From contig NZ_CP097158.1 in NCBI RefSeq assembly GCF_023370075.1, positions 48,427-112,426 of the forward strand: 64,000 bases of DNA, in the 5' to 3' direction. Both the position numbers and the translations under genes were made by a program. Origin of the DNA: Deinococcus sp. QL22. GTDB taxonomy: Bacteria > Deinococcota > Deinococci > Deinococcales > Deinococcaceae. Of this stretch, positions 52,634 to 62,590 are shown in pieces. The number at the start of each line of letters is the position of its first letter. Position 1 is the first letter of the stretch. The notes beneath the pieces were generated by a model, which saw only the letters and a program-made list of their open reading frames with translations, was not told the origin of the DNA and searched no databases.

Positions 52634-53650
52634 TCACTGCACCAACGGTTCTCCGTCGCTGAGGGGAGTCTGCGTGAGCGCCAATTGGTGCAGTACTTTC
52701 GCTCGCTGCTCTACCCAGCGGGCCTGACGGAGCAACGCCTCCGCCCGCGTGCCGGAAAGCTGTTGACTGAGGCGCTCCAACAGCAGGATGCCTTCCTCCA
52801 TTGCGCGCTGGGTCTGGTAGAGCTTGTCTTCGATGGTTTCAGACAACTCAGTCAACAAGGTATGAGAGGTGTAGGCATGGCCAGTGTGACAGCGGAAGCG
52901 TAACCCTTCTCCTTCCTGAATCTGCACCATGGCACCGTGACATTCGGGGCAAGTGAACGGTGTATAGGATCCGAACTGCCCCACACTTGCTGGAGACTTT
53001 GGTCCCTCAGCCGCGATATGGACTTCCATCGCCAACCGTTCCCGTTGCTGTTCATCCATAGCAGCCTCCATCTGATAAAGAGTAGAGTCTTGAACCAATT
53101 GTGCCAGCAGTGGGCCCATCTCCTGAGCACGGACCTGATAATTCACTTCCACCTGTTCAAGGGCGTGGCGCGGCATCGCATCGAAGGCCGCGTCTTGAGG
53201 ATCTTGCACGACCGCCACTCCACCCAGCCTCTTGATATTCCAGAGACCTGAGGTGCCGTCATCTAACACACCAGACAGCACAACGCCGATGACATGGGGC
53301 GCGCGAGTATGCGCTGCAGAGCGGAATAAGGCGTCCACAGCGGGTCGAAATCGGTTTTCTTTCGGCCCTTTCTTGACTCCCAGACGGTCTCCTTCCACCA
53401 GCAAATGATGGTCAGGTGGGGCGATGTAAATATGTCCAGGTTGGAGGAGCTCCCCGTCACGCGGGTGAAGGGCGGGGAGTGGCCCGGCGCGGCTGAGGAT
53501 GGCGGGCAGAGTACTGGGATGGTGAGCGTTCAGATGCAGAACAACGCAGATGGCGGCCGGAAATTCCTGAGGAAGGCCAGCGACCAAGGCTTGAAGGGCC
53601 TCTATACCCCCAGCAGAGGCTCCAATGACGACAATAGGATCAGTCAGCAT
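52634..53650 (-). CDS. Second stand-alone CheB methylesterase with Cys/His tail
   Basis: 338 aa from ATG 53650; a longer frame to 53701 is possible. CheB with Ser12 (VIGASAGGIEAL), His39 (VVLHLNAHHP) and Asp131 (SGVLDDGTSG). The C-terminal part again has FTCPECHGAMVQI and FRCHTGHAY, then a helical end, as in the CheB at 47.0 kb. No receiver domain. It is arranged end to end with the CheB-CheR fusion. Confidence 0.9.
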   Translation of the reverse strand: MLTDPIVVIGASAGGIEALQALVAGLPQEFPAAICVVLHLNAHHPSTLPAILSRAGPLPALHPRDGELLQPGHIYIAPPDHHLLVEGDRLGVKKGPKENRFRPAVDALFRSAAHTRAPHVIGVVLSGVLDDGTSGLWNIKRLGGVAVVQDPQDAAFDAMPRHALEQVEVNYQVRAQEMGPLLAQLVQDSTLYQMEAAMDEQQRERLAMEVHIAAEGPKSPASVGQFGSYTPFTCPECHGAMVQIQEGEGLRFRCHTGHAYTSHTLLTELSETIEDKLYQTQRAMEEGILLLERLSQQLSGTRAEALLRQARWVEQRAKVLHQLALTQTPLSDGEPLVQ

Positions 53651-53725
53651 ATGGTCTCTATTGTGACGCGTGGCCAGCAGTAGGTTCTGTTGAGCGACCA
53701 AACCGCGCCATAGGGTGGAGGAGCT

Positions 53726-53962
53726 TCAATCTTGACGGAAGTTGTGTGTCTCACTGTGGAGATGGGCGAGCACAGTTGCACTTCTTTTTAAGCGGGTATC
53801 GCTGGCTGCCAATTTAAGGGAACTTTGACGCAGCAGTTCCTCTGTCTCAGCAACCTCCTGCCGATATTTTAAAATCGAGCAATGAAGCTCGCTGAGGTGA
53901 GCTTGGACAATTGCGTTGGGGAAAGCATCAGGCTCATGGGAAAACAGGCTGTCAGTGGTCAT
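53726..53962 (-). CDS. Small coiled-coil protein upstream of CheB
   Basis: 78 aa from ATG 53962 (a longer frame to 54046 has a poor start). Mostly helical, with heptad-like spacing: ELHCSILKYRQEVAETEELL, then RQSSLKLAASDTRLKRSA. Short proteins of this type are often found beside sensor kinases and CheB genes in similar bacteria; function unknown. Confidence 0.55.
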   Translation of the reverse strand: MTTDSLFSHEPDAFPNAIVQAHLSELHCSILKYRQEVAETEELLRQSSLKLAASDTRLKRSATVLAHLHSETHNFRQD

Positions 53963-54369
53963 GGGTTCATCCCGCACGTGGAACGTGCAGTTGAAGGAGT
54001 CGGGAGACCTGCTCACATTGTGAGCGTAGAAACAATCTTCAAACACGGACGGACCGTTACAGTTCCATGACTGCTACAGCTACCCCAAAGATTGGAGCGC
54101 TCAGTCAGACTGCATTGTCGATGGCCGAGGTGGCTTCAGACTACCTGAGGTAAAGGGTGTTGTGATGCGGATTACATAAGGTCATGCCCTGAGGAAAAGT
54201 AATAAAGACCTCTGGCACTTCAACAAGGTCAACCGACATTTTTTGTGATTCCCGAAAAAAGCTGGCTGGGGCGCACTTTTGATCCCAAATTGGGGTATGA
54301 GCCCAAAGCACCGCGCTCCAGAGGCATTTATTCTGACATCCTCACTTCCTTTTCAAGATCGCAACATCG
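53963..54369. other. Intergenic region before the nhaA relic
   Basis: About 400 bases. No gene recognised; the right end may hold decayed N-terminal nhaA sequence. Confidence 0.3.
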
Positions 54370-54800
54370 GGCCTCGTTTGAGGTGTGCCTGAATCGCGCC
54401 CTGCATCTGGTGGTCACTTCGCGGTACTGCCCATTTTGCGTTGATGAATGCCAGGGTGGCCGTGTCCGCAGGTGGGCTGAGCACTATGCCGCTGAACGTT
54501 ATCTTAGGACTCTTCATGGGCAAACCCTTGAGGGTCGTGGGCGTGGCTGGCAGCACGTTTAAGTGCCGCTGTGTCAAGTGGCCCCAGATGATCGGCGTGG
54601 GACTGCTGGCAGGCATCGGCTTCATCATGAGCTTGTTCGTCTCGAATTTGGCCTTCGATGATTTGGTCTTATTGATTGAGGCCAAACTGGGTGTCTTGTT
54701 GGCCTACGTGCTGGCCGCAGTGTTCAGCGCAGGCTGCCTGATCTTGGTCATCGCAAGGAGGGAGAAACTGCATGACCAAGAATACGTCGATGTCTTAGCG
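54370..54800 (+). pseudogene. nhaA: NhaA Na+/H+ antiporter C-terminal relic
   Basis: In one frame [20 protein letters not shown] resembles the NhaA stretch with ALHPWV...LPxFALxNA. The next frame continues [56 protein letters not shown] and [20 protein letters not shown]. These are late membrane helices of NhaA. At least one frameshift, a deletion between GKP and QMIGVG, and the missing first half (NhaA is about 390 aa) make it non-functional. It runs into the TGCAAAGGGGAAGGG element at 54807. Confidence 0.75.
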
Positions 54801-55170
54801 GGAGCGTGCAAAGGGGAAGGGATTCTGCTGGCGAATTCAGGCGACACACAGTTGAGCGAAGCGCGAGAGCCTGGTTCTGATGGGTCGATCCCCGTCCAGC
54901 CGGGCACAGAGCCGAACCGCATGGATTGCCAGGGCAGTCAACACCTGCTGAAGAGACGTTTTTGCACTCCTTGATACCGACCATCCCTGAGTCCGAAGGC
55001 TCGAACTCCCTGTGGAAGCGTGCCCTCAATGCCCGCGCGCCGCTGGGCGCGTAAATGGCCGCCTCATCACTCCAGGGGTTGCCTGCATGAGTTATGTATG
55101 TCAGTGGTGTAAAATTCATTGAACATCATGTGAAACAGGGGTTCAATGAAACAAGGGCACGACCCCTCTT
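54801..55170. other. Intergenic region between the nhaA relic and the recombinase
   Basis: About 370 bases with the fourth TGCAAAAGGGAAGGG-type element at its left end. No gene recognised. Confidence 0.35.
54807..54821 (+). repeat. Dispersed TGCAAAAGGGAAGGG element, copy 4 (variant)
   Basis: GAGCGTGCAAAGGGGAAGGG, followed by ATTCTGCTGG. One A replaced by G relative to copies 1 and 2. It cuts off the nhaA relic. Confidence 0.45.
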
Positions 55171-56127
55171 TTACCAGCCCGCGAGGGCCTCATCGAGGGC
55201 TTGGTCGCTCCATTTGGCGTAGATGCGGGTGGTTTCGATGCTGCTGTGGCCGAGGTGGCGGGCAGCGTACTCGAGGCTGCCGGTTTGCCGAACGAGGCGG
55301 GTGCCCGCGTAGTGCCGGAAGGCATGCCAGCCTCGGTAGCGGGTTTCGGCCCTTTTGGCAATGACCTGCAAGCGTTGGCGGGCAGCGGTCTGTGTGCCAC
55401 CAATCACAGCTTCCGCTCGAGGCAAGACTTGCAGGGCAGCAATCAGGGTGCGGGTGAGGGTCACGCGGCGGGTTTTGTCACCTTTGCCGTGCTGAACGGT
55501 TAGGACGCCACCGGGCAGGTCAAGGTCGTTCCAAGTCAACTGCAGGGCTTCTTCAATGCGGAGGCCACCGTGAGCGCAGAGGAGAATGAGGGCTCGGTCG
55601 CGGGGAGCGGCCATCTTGAGCAGGGCCTGGACTTCATGGTCGGTGTAGGGCTGGCGTTTGTCCCAGGGTGCAGTCTTGTCTTGAACTGGGCGAGCATCAC
55701 TGAAGGGATCGAGGGCAGTAGCACCAGCCCAACGAAGGGCGCGGAAGAGGGCCCGAGCGGCGGCGAGCTGAACGCGAATGCTGGAGGGTGCCAAACCTGT
55801 GACTTCGAGTGACCGTATATAAAGGGCCCCAGCATCCCGTTCGGGTCGAATGAGGCTGAAGCCGGTTCGATCAGCATGCTGAAGAAGTTTGCCTATGCCT
55901 TCCCGATACGCACGGGCGGTTCGGGCGGACAGGCCCGCGCCTGCAGACCCATACAGAGAGGTGTGGGCTTCGGTCAGCGACCAGAGTAATTCTGGATCTA
56001 ACTGTTGGGCAGCGACGATGGCTCGACGGCGGCGTTCCTCGGAGGTGAGATCAGTCCAGCCTCTAGCAGCAGCGAGGGCGTCGCCTTGGAAGCGAACGAG
56101 GGCGAGGTTGGGATCAGAGGTGGTCAT
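55171..56127 (-). CDS. Tyrosine recombinase (XerC/D-like)
   Basis: 318 aa. N-terminal SAM-like core-binding domain (about 65-160) and catalytic domain with Arg190 (HGGLRIEEALQL), Lys215 (QHGKGDKTRRV), His268-x-x-Arg271 (WHAFRHYAGTRL), His294 (HLGHSSIETTRIY) and nucleophile Tyr303. All active-site residues are present. It may resolve plasmid multimers or carry out integration/excision. The start is at 56127, directly downstream of an inverted repeat (56129-56160). Confidence 0.93.
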   Translation of the reverse strand: MTTSDPNLALVRFQGDALAAARGWTDLTSEERRRRAIVAAQQLDPELLWSLTEAHTSLYGSAGAGLSARTARAYREGIGKLLQHADRTGFSLIRPERDAGALYIRSLEVTGLAPSSIRVQLAAARALFRALRWAGATALDPFSDARPVQDKTAPWDKRQPYTDHEVQALLKMAAPRDRALILLCAHGGLRIEEALQLTWNDLDLPGGVLTVQHGKGDKTRRVTLTRTLIAALQVLPRAEAVIGGTQTAARQRLQVIAKRAETRYRGWHAFRHYAGTRLVRQTGSLEYAARHLGHSSIETTRIYAKWSDQALDEALAGW

Positions 56128-56128
56128 C

Positions 56129-56160
56129 GACCTGATCAGATTAGCTTATGCTAACAGGTC
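56129..56160. promoter_or_regulatory. Nested inverted repeat at the recombinase start
   Basis: Outer arms GACCTG/CAGGTC (56129-56134, 56155-56160) enclose TTAGC-TTAT-GCTAA (56141-56154). It sits 2 bases upstream of the recombinase start. It may be the operator of the gene or a recombination core site. Confidence 0.5.
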
Positions 56161-56263
56161 TTAGCGAAAGGGAACGGATTTGGTGGCGAGAAGCATGTCT
56201 CTGCGGCAAACTCATCGTGAACCGTTCAAGGTTGGTTGTGGGTCAGCGTGAGGGCCGCTGTAA

Positions 56264-56665
56264 TTTCAGGGCCTGAAGGTCACGGCCAAAGCCCCTGAAC
56301 GGGCTGAGCGGGTGCTGCAAGCGTGGTTGCGGGAACGGGCCGAGCAGGTGCTGGCCGAGCGGATGGAGCGTTGCCTGGAGAGGGCGTCGCACTACGGCAT
56401 CCAGCACAGTGGTGAGTTCCGCCTGCGCAGTATGGCGACCCAGTGGGGCAGTTGCAGCCGGACAGGCAGGCTCACCTTCAATCCGCTGCTGATCCAGGCG
56501 CCCAAGGAATGCATCGATTACGTGCTGCTGCACGAGCTGTGTCACACCCTTGAATTCAGTCACTCCCGGGCCTATTACGCGCTCCTCGGCCGGGTCTTGC
56601 CAGACTGGAAAGCCAAACGGGCGCGACTCAATCGACTGGTCGAGTTGCCCGGTTCCTTGCTTTAG
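56264..56665 (+). pseudogene. DUF45 metallopeptidase relic, second copy
   Basis: Same as 45-446. Here the upstream DNA is visible: no frame between the recombinase start and the stop before this gene restores a DUF45 N-terminal domain, which confirms the truncation. Confidence 0.6.
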
Positions 56666-56820
56666 GAGCGGATTCGGGCGAACGGGATCACTGGTATGCT
56701 CGAGAGATAGACACCACCCGGATTGCCCATATTCACCAGCAACTCGCCGACATTCGCGACCAGGGGATCGAAGCCTTTGGAGCGGAGACCCACGAGTTCA
56801 AACTGAACCCACCTTTATCA

Positions 56821-58311
56821 GTGGACGCCGTAGAAGCCTTTGAGACAGAGCACGCGGTTCGCCTGCCAGAGCCATACCGTGACTTCCTCTTGCAGGTGGG
56901 AAATGGTGGTGCCGGTCAAGCCTATGGGTTATATCCCCTAGAGAAAACAGCTACAGGCGGCGTCCTCAAGAGGCCGTCTCCACTCCATTCCCAGATGCCG
57001 GAGGTCGGGGCTTGGCACGACGTCCTTGGTCTGGACGAAGACACTGAAGCGGTCTACGACGGCGCCTTGACGCTGCTCACGCAGGGCTGCACCTATGACG
57101 TGCTGCTGATGGTCAGCGGGCCTGACCGGGGACGCATCGTCTACGTGGACTGGAATATGGAGCACGCCCCCTTCTTCTCCCAGTTCCCGGATTTTCTGAC
57201 TTGGTACGAAACTTGGCTGCGTGAAACGCTGGCTGGGTACACGATGACCTGGTTCGGATACGGCCTGCCTCTGAACGCGGGCGAGTCCGCTCTCGTGGCC
57301 GTTGATCAGCAGGTGCCTTCCTTCCAACGGAAAGCAGCGCTCAATAACTTGCTGCGGGTACCCTCGCTCACGGCCGATCTCCTGACACTTCTAGAATCCG
57401 CGTTGCTGTCGGAACCGGACTTGGGAATTGCTACAGACTTCCTGACGCTCCTGGCTTCCAACGGTGTCCAGGGGTTGGGGGACATCAGTTGGCGTCTCCT
57501 GCGCCAGGCCCAGGGGCATCAGATTTACCGCACCGTTCATGCCATGAGGACGATGGAGCTCCCCACCTGGGGAGACGCGGCCCTCTGGGCCTTGGAGCAG
57601 GACGCCGACCAGGACGCTTCACAAAGCATTTTGTACCTGTTGAAACGCGAGCAGGCCCTCACCCGGCGGGCGATCGAACTGGCCTTCACATCGAAACACG
57701 TCGTCACGACCGGCTTATACGTGAACAGTGAATTCGATAATCCGCTGCCTGTGCCCGACGCATTCTTCACGCATTCCGACCCAGGCGTGCGCCGATACTC
57801 GGTCGAATATCAGCCCAATGCTGTGCTCCATCCCAAACTCCCCCAATTACTGGAGCTGTACCGTCAGGAGGCCAGTGAGCATGTGCGGCAGGGGTGGGCA
57901 CTCAAGATCGGCAGTTTCCATGAACCCGTGGTGACCGCGGCCCTGACCGAGTTTCTGGAGCGGGAAGACAGTGCGATAGTCCGTTCTGCTCTCACCCGGA
58001 GGTTGGGCGAACACAAGGCCACTCAGGCTGTTCCGCTGCTGATGCGGCTGACACAGCAGGAGGATCACGTGCTGCGCCTGGAGGCGGCGACTGCCCTCGG
58101 AGAGATTGGGGATGAACGCGCCCGTCCAGCCCTGAAGGCCCTGCTCGATCAGCATGAGAAGCCCTTCCGGATCGAGGGGGGCGGCGGGATGGGCTATTCG
58201 TACTCCGTTGCGGAGGCCGCACGCCGCGCGCTTAAGATTCTGGGTGGCCACCAAAGGCACCGGAAGATCCTCGGCAAGCTCGTAAAAATCCTGACCAGGA
58301 CAAGAGAGTAA
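56821..58311 (+). CDS. SMI1/KNR4-HEAT protein, second copy
   Basis: Identical to 602-2092; see that entry. Confidence 0.75.
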   Translation: MDAVEAFETEHAVRLPEPYRDFLLQVGNGGAGQAYGLYPLEKTATGGVLKRPSPLHSQMPEVGAWHDVLGLDEDTEAVYDGALTLLTQGCTYDVLLMVSGPDRGRIVYVDWNMEHAPFFSQFPDFLTWYETWLRETLAGYTMTWFGYGLPLNAGESALVAVDQQVPSFQRKAALNNLLRVPSLTADLLTLLESALLSEPDLGIATDFLTLLASNGVQGLGDISWRLLRQAQGHQIYRTVHAMRTMELPTWGDAALWALEQDADQDASQSILYLLKREQALTRRAIELAFTSKHVVTTGLYVNSEFDNPLPVPDAFFTHSDPGVRRYSVEYQPNAVLHPKLPQLLELYRQEASEHVRQGWALKIGSFHEPVVTAALTEFLEREDSAIVRSALTRRLGEHKATQAVPLLMRLTQQEDHVLRLEAATALGEIGDERARPALKALLDQHEKPFRIEGGGGMGYSYSVAEAARRALKILGGHQRHRKILGKLVKILTRTRE

Positions 58312-58360
58312 AAATCAACTGCACCTGCTCCAGTTGACATCCATGAGTGCCTGACTGCGA

Positions 58361-59401
58361 TCAATGCGTTGCGCCCTCCTCCAGCCGACTCAGTTCTGCT
58401 TCCAGCTCTTCCACGCTAGGCAACTGGCCTTCGAGATAGTCGGGGAGGGCTTCGGCCAGTTGATAGCTGGCTATCCCCAAGGGCTTCTCCACACCGCGCA
58501 GAGCATACTCGGCAATCACCTTGTTCTGGGTCTTGCAGAGGAGCAACCCAATACTGGGGGCATCCTGCGGATGGCGCAACAGGTCATCGGCGGCGCTGAG
58601 GTAAAAATTCATCTTGCCCACGTACTCCGGCTTGAACTCCCCAATCTTCAAATCAATGACCACGTAGCAGCGCAGCTTGAGGTGGTAAAAGAGCAGGTCG
58701 AGGTAAAAGTCTTCCCCACCCACTTCGAGGTGCACCTGGCTGCCCACAAAGGCAAAGCCCACGCCCAGTTCCAGCATGAAGTCACGCAGATGGGCCAGCA
58801 GGCTGCGTTCCAAGTCTCGTTCCAGTGCCTGGGTGCCTAAACTCAGAAAGTCGAAATTGTAGGGGTCTTTCAGCAGTTGCCCCGCCAATTCCGATTGCGG
58901 AGCAGGCAGGGCGCGGTCAAAGTTGCTGGTGGCTTGCCCCTGCCGCTCAATCAGGCGACTGTCAATCTGATGGATCAGGATGTTGCGGCTCCACCCGTGC
59001 TGAATGGTGGCGCGGGCATACCACTCTCGGGCAGCGGGATCTTTGACTTTTTGCAACAGGGCGACATTGTGTCCCCACGGGATTTGTCCAACAAGCTGTT
59101 GGACGATTGCAGGATCAGGCCAGGTGGCCGCAAACTGCTGCATCGCACTCAGGTTGCTGCGGCTAAAGCCTTTCATCTCCGGAAACTCGGTCTTCAAATC
59201 CTGCGCCAAACGGTCAATGACTTTTGCGCCCCACCCGGCTTGCCCCTGCCGCTCCAGGATGGACTGCCCGATCTGCCAGTACAACAGCACCAGTTCGCGG
59301 TTCACGCTGAGGGCTGCCTGCGTCTGGGCCTGACGAATCTGAGTCTTCAGGTTGCCCAACAGGGTCGCGTAATCGTCCGGCATCTGGAGGCTACGCGTCA
59401 T
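58361..59401 (-). CDS. DUF1016/YhcG nuclease-domain protein, second copy
   Basis: Identical to 2142-3182; see that entry. Confidence 0.85.
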   Translation of the reverse strand: MTRSLQMPDDYATLLGNLKTQIRQAQTQAALSVNRELVLLYWQIGQSILERQGQAGWGAKVIDRLAQDLKTEFPEMKGFSRSNLSAMQQFAATWPDPAIVQQLVGQIPWGHNVALLQKVKDPAAREWYARATIQHGWSRNILIHQIDSRLIERQGQATSNFDRALPAPQSELAGQLLKDPYNFDFLSLGTQALERDLERSLLAHLRDFMLELGVGFAFVGSQVHLEVGGEDFYLDLLFYHLKLRCYVVIDLKIGEFKPEYVGKMNFYLSAADDLLRHPQDAPSIGLLLCKTQNKVIAEYALRGVEKPLGIASYQLAEALPDYLEGQLPSVEELEAELSRLEEGATH

Positions 59402-59757
59402 AGCCCAGCCGTTCGAGGTTGGCTTTGATCAGGGCTTCCAGGGCGGTCATGGCGGCGTCGATCCGCTTGCCGAGATCGTCCTCTGCTTGGCATTGTCTTC
59501 GGCTCATCCCAGCGGGCCTCTTCGGACATCCAGAACACGCCGTCGGCCACGCACTCGTCGCGGTCTTCGGCCGTTGCTTGACCATAGGCAGCTTCGACCT
59601 TCTCGTAGTGCAGGCTCAAGGTGTCACTGATGGAGTCGAGAGAGACCCATCCCAAAAAGACGTGTTTGTATGCGGCGTCCACGTGGCCGCGCAGTTGGTC
59701 AGCGGTACTCCACAACACTTCTTCAATGTGGGAGGCGGTGCGGGCGGCTTTGGTCAT
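59391..59757 (-). pseudogene. hsdM: hsdM relic, second copy
   Basis: Identical to 3172-3538, including the frameshift and the missing catalytic core. Confidence 0.7.
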
Positions 59758-60445
59758 GAATGTCGCCAGTCTAGAGGGTAAGGGAAAAGGCTAGAGACTG
59801 TAGGCAAAGGGGGAACCTTATACCAAGCGCTCTCCTCACCTGCTGTGTCCCTGAAAGGATCAACGATTCATGGTGAGGGGTCCAACCTCAAATTCAACGA
59901 CGAAGCTCCTTGAGTCGTCATAAGCTCACTGCCATAACTCATCTCACGCCAGCTCCAGCGCCCGCCAAAGCTGCTGAAAGCCGACTCTGGAGTAGAAAGC
60001 GTAATGAGCTGTAGGTGGTTAAGCAGCGCAAGCCTTTGCTCGGGCCTGTGCTGGAAGAGGCGATGGTTGTGGTGGGGGATGGATCAATGTACAAGTTATT
60101 CCTTCAGTAATCTCAAACCGTCACAGCCTCCTCAACGCTGCCCTAAGGGCTTTCACTGCTTATGGTGTTGATGTTATAGATCGAGTTGATTTCAACGTTA
60201 TTTTTCATGTCTATTCGCCCGTCGCAATACGCGGCACGTGTGGGAAAGCGAAAGATGTTCGCTATTCCAGCCTAGGTCAGGGTACCAATGTTCAGTCCAG
60301 ACCCATTCAGGGTATGGGAAAGTCGAGTTTCACTTCAACACTGCCATCTCAGTGAGGGACGTCCAGCAATGCTTGCACCCTGAGCTGGCGCAGTTGATGA
60401 TGGTATGCAGCTCGTTCAGCAGATTGTGTGACACGATCAGCAGTA

Positions 60446-60838
60446 ATGGAGCAACTCTCTGCTGGTCAGTTACCTGCCTTGCTGGAGCGCCATGTCAGCT
60501 TTCATGACAGCGTGCTTCACCGGGTGGAATTGCGTTTTTCCCGTGAAGCGCTTGGACGTCATGTCAGCGTGGAACTTGAGGTCTTGGACCAGATGTCTCC
60601 GGATGGATGGGGCAAGGTCCGTTTCGAGTTCCGCGGCGTCCATCGGTTGTCGTTGTTGGAGGATCAAACGACCAATGTGGTGTTGAGTCATGGTATTGAA
60701 TGGACAGTCCACACCGACAGGATCACGGCGGACCTCAGTCCGGTGCACGCTGAGGAAGGACCATCAACGTTCTTGATTTCAGCGCAGGAAGTGTGGTTTG
60801 GCAGCGCTCCTGACGCTTCTGATTTCCCCAAGCGGTGA
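60446..60838 (+). CDS. Hypothetical protein, second copy
   Basis: Identical to 4227-4619. Confidence 0.55.
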   Translation: MEQLSAGQLPALLERHVSFHDSVLHRVELRFSREALGRHVSVELEVLDQMSPDGWGKVRFEFRGVHRLSLLEDQTTNVVLSHGIEWTVHTDRITADLSPVHAEEGPSTFLISAQEVWFGSAPDASDFPKR

Positions 60839-60933
60839 GCTTACCTTTGAAGAGCAGGTGTCCCAGAATGACGTTGAAATAAGCAGAACTTGATTCCAGC
60901 AACGTTAAAAATAAGATTAAAATACACGTGGAT

Positions 60934-61266
60934 CTAACGTCGCTTTCGACGTTCTTTCTCAAGTTTCTCCTCAATGGCTTCCAGGAGCCAGGAGTGCCGT
61001 GAGATGGGCCGACGTCCCCGGGCATGAGCACGGCGAAGTTGGTCGATCTCCTGCAGAGTGCTCTCGTAGAGCCGCAGCTGTACATTTTTCAGTTCGTCCG
61101 TCAGGGCTTGGTCGTTCGGCTCAATTTTTTCAGATGTTTGATTTTGTGGTGGAGTCAGGTCAGCCGCGACGCTGCCTCCACGCCGAATGATCTCCTGCAC
61201 CTTATCTTCGGGGATATTAGGAGCCACAGAGGCAGGCGTGCGTTTGGGGGCGCGGGAGACCGCCAT
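60934..61266 (-). CDS. Ribbon-helix-helix partition partner, second copy
   Basis: Identical to 4715-5047. Confidence 0.75.
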   Translation of the reverse strand: MAVSRAPKRTPASVAPNIPEDKVQEIIRRGGSVAADLTPPQNQTSEKIEPNDQALTDELKNVQLRLYESTLQEIDQLRRAHARGRRPISRHSWLLEAIEEKLEKERRKRR

Positions 61267-61268
61267 GC

Positions 61269-61940
61269 TTATTTGCCCTCCGCCAGGGCGAACTGCGGGG
61301 TCCGGCCGGTGATCTGTTGGTACAGGTGCGCGAACTCCTGGGTGGCCTTGCGGTCGTCGGGGTGAAGTTCAAGCACGCCCAGCCCCTGCGCGGCCGCGTT
61401 GGCGTACGCTTTGCGGTTCCCGAGAGGGGCGTCAAGGAACGCCAGGGCGTCCGTGTCCCTCAGTGCTTCGGCCGCATCATCGTTGTCACTGCCACGTGGA
61501 TCGGCCCGGTTCAGAAAGGCGTAGGACTTCAGCTCTGGATTGACCGTCTTGATCTCGTGGATCAGCCGGGCGACCTTCTCCAGCGTCCAGACGTCAAAAC
61601 TACGGGGATTGAACGGCACCAGGTACAGGTCTGCCACCGTGAGGGCGGCGCGCTGACTGGTGGTGTCACGGCCTCCGGTATCGATGACGACATCCTCGAA
61701 CTTCTTGGAGAGCCGCCGCAGTTCCTCACGGGCCGCCTGACCTGTGAGTTGAACGGCGGTGTAGCCTGTCTGCCCCCCCTGCCGTTCGTTGCGCCAAGCC
61801 GAGAAGTCCGTGGCTGTCTCCTGATCATCTGCATCCACCAAGAGCACGTCCCGACCATCCAAGGCCAAAGCGACGGCGAGATTCGTCGCCACCGTTGTTT
61901 TCCCACTGCCACCCTTGATCCCGCCAACCACATAAATCAT
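61269..61940 (-). CDS. parA: ParA-family ATPase, second copy
   Basis: Identical to 5050-5721, with the same preferred start. Confidence 0.92.
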   Translation of the reverse strand: MIYVVGGIKGGSGKTTVATNLAVALALDGRDVLLVDADDQETATDFSAWRNERQGGQTGYTAVQLTGQAAREELRRLSKKFEDVVIDTGGRDTTSQRAALTVADLYLVPFNPRSFDVWTLEKVARLIHEIKTVNPELKSYAFLNRADPRGSDNDDAAEALRDTDALAFLDAPLGNRKAYANAAAQGLGVLELHPDDRKATQEFAHLYQQITGRTPQFALAEGK

Positions 61941-62002
61941 GTTGTCCTCCATTTGAGATTGAACGTCACGAATAACGTTGAAATCAACTTGACTAATCCA
62001 GC

Positions 62003-62590
62003 CTAGCAGATGCCTTGCGCGACCATCTCTTCCAGCACTTGGGCCGACTGCGGCATCAGAATCTGGGCTAGCTGGCCGGCGACATCCGAGATGCTGCGGG
62101 GTGGCTTCCGGAACGGGGCCACCAGTTGACGCAGGACCCGGCAGGTGAGCTGGAGGTCTTGACTCAGGACTGGAGCCAGCCAGGCGTCTGGGTGGACGAC
62201 TTGCGGGGCCGCTGAGGGAAGAGCGTGGTCAGGAAAATCACTCCGATTGAAGGTGATCAGGTGAGCAACCCTGCTGTGCAGGGCCGCGGCGAGGACGTGT
62301 CGGTCATCCGGATCTGGAAGCTTCAATTCAGGGATTAAGTGACTGAAGCCAGTCACTCGCGCGTGCGGTAACGCCCGGTCCATCAATGCCTGGGTCCTCA
62401 GCAAAGGCTCGGGCTCAAATCCCCGATCCCGGATCAGCGCATTGATCCATTCGTGGTTGACCTCGTCCGACCAGCGCAGGCGGCAGAGGCCCTCGATGTC
62501 CAAGCGGATCAAGAGGTCCCGCAACAGGGAAGGGTAGAGCACGTTGGCGTCGCAGAAGGCCTCGGGTCTGGTGGGGGTGACTGCTGTCAC
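62003..62590 (-). CDS. PIN-domain toxin, second copy
   Basis: Identical to 5784-6371. Confidence 0.82.
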   Translation of the reverse strand: MTAVTPTRPEAFCDANVLYPSLLRDLLIRLDIEGLCRLRWSDEVNHEWINALIRDRGFEPEPLLRTQALMDRALPHARVTGFSHLIPELKLPDPDDRHVLAAALHSRVAHLITFNRSDFPDHALPSAAPQVVHPDAWLAPVLSQDLQLTCRVLRQLVAPFRKPPRSISDVAGQLAQILMPQSAQVLEEMVAQGIC

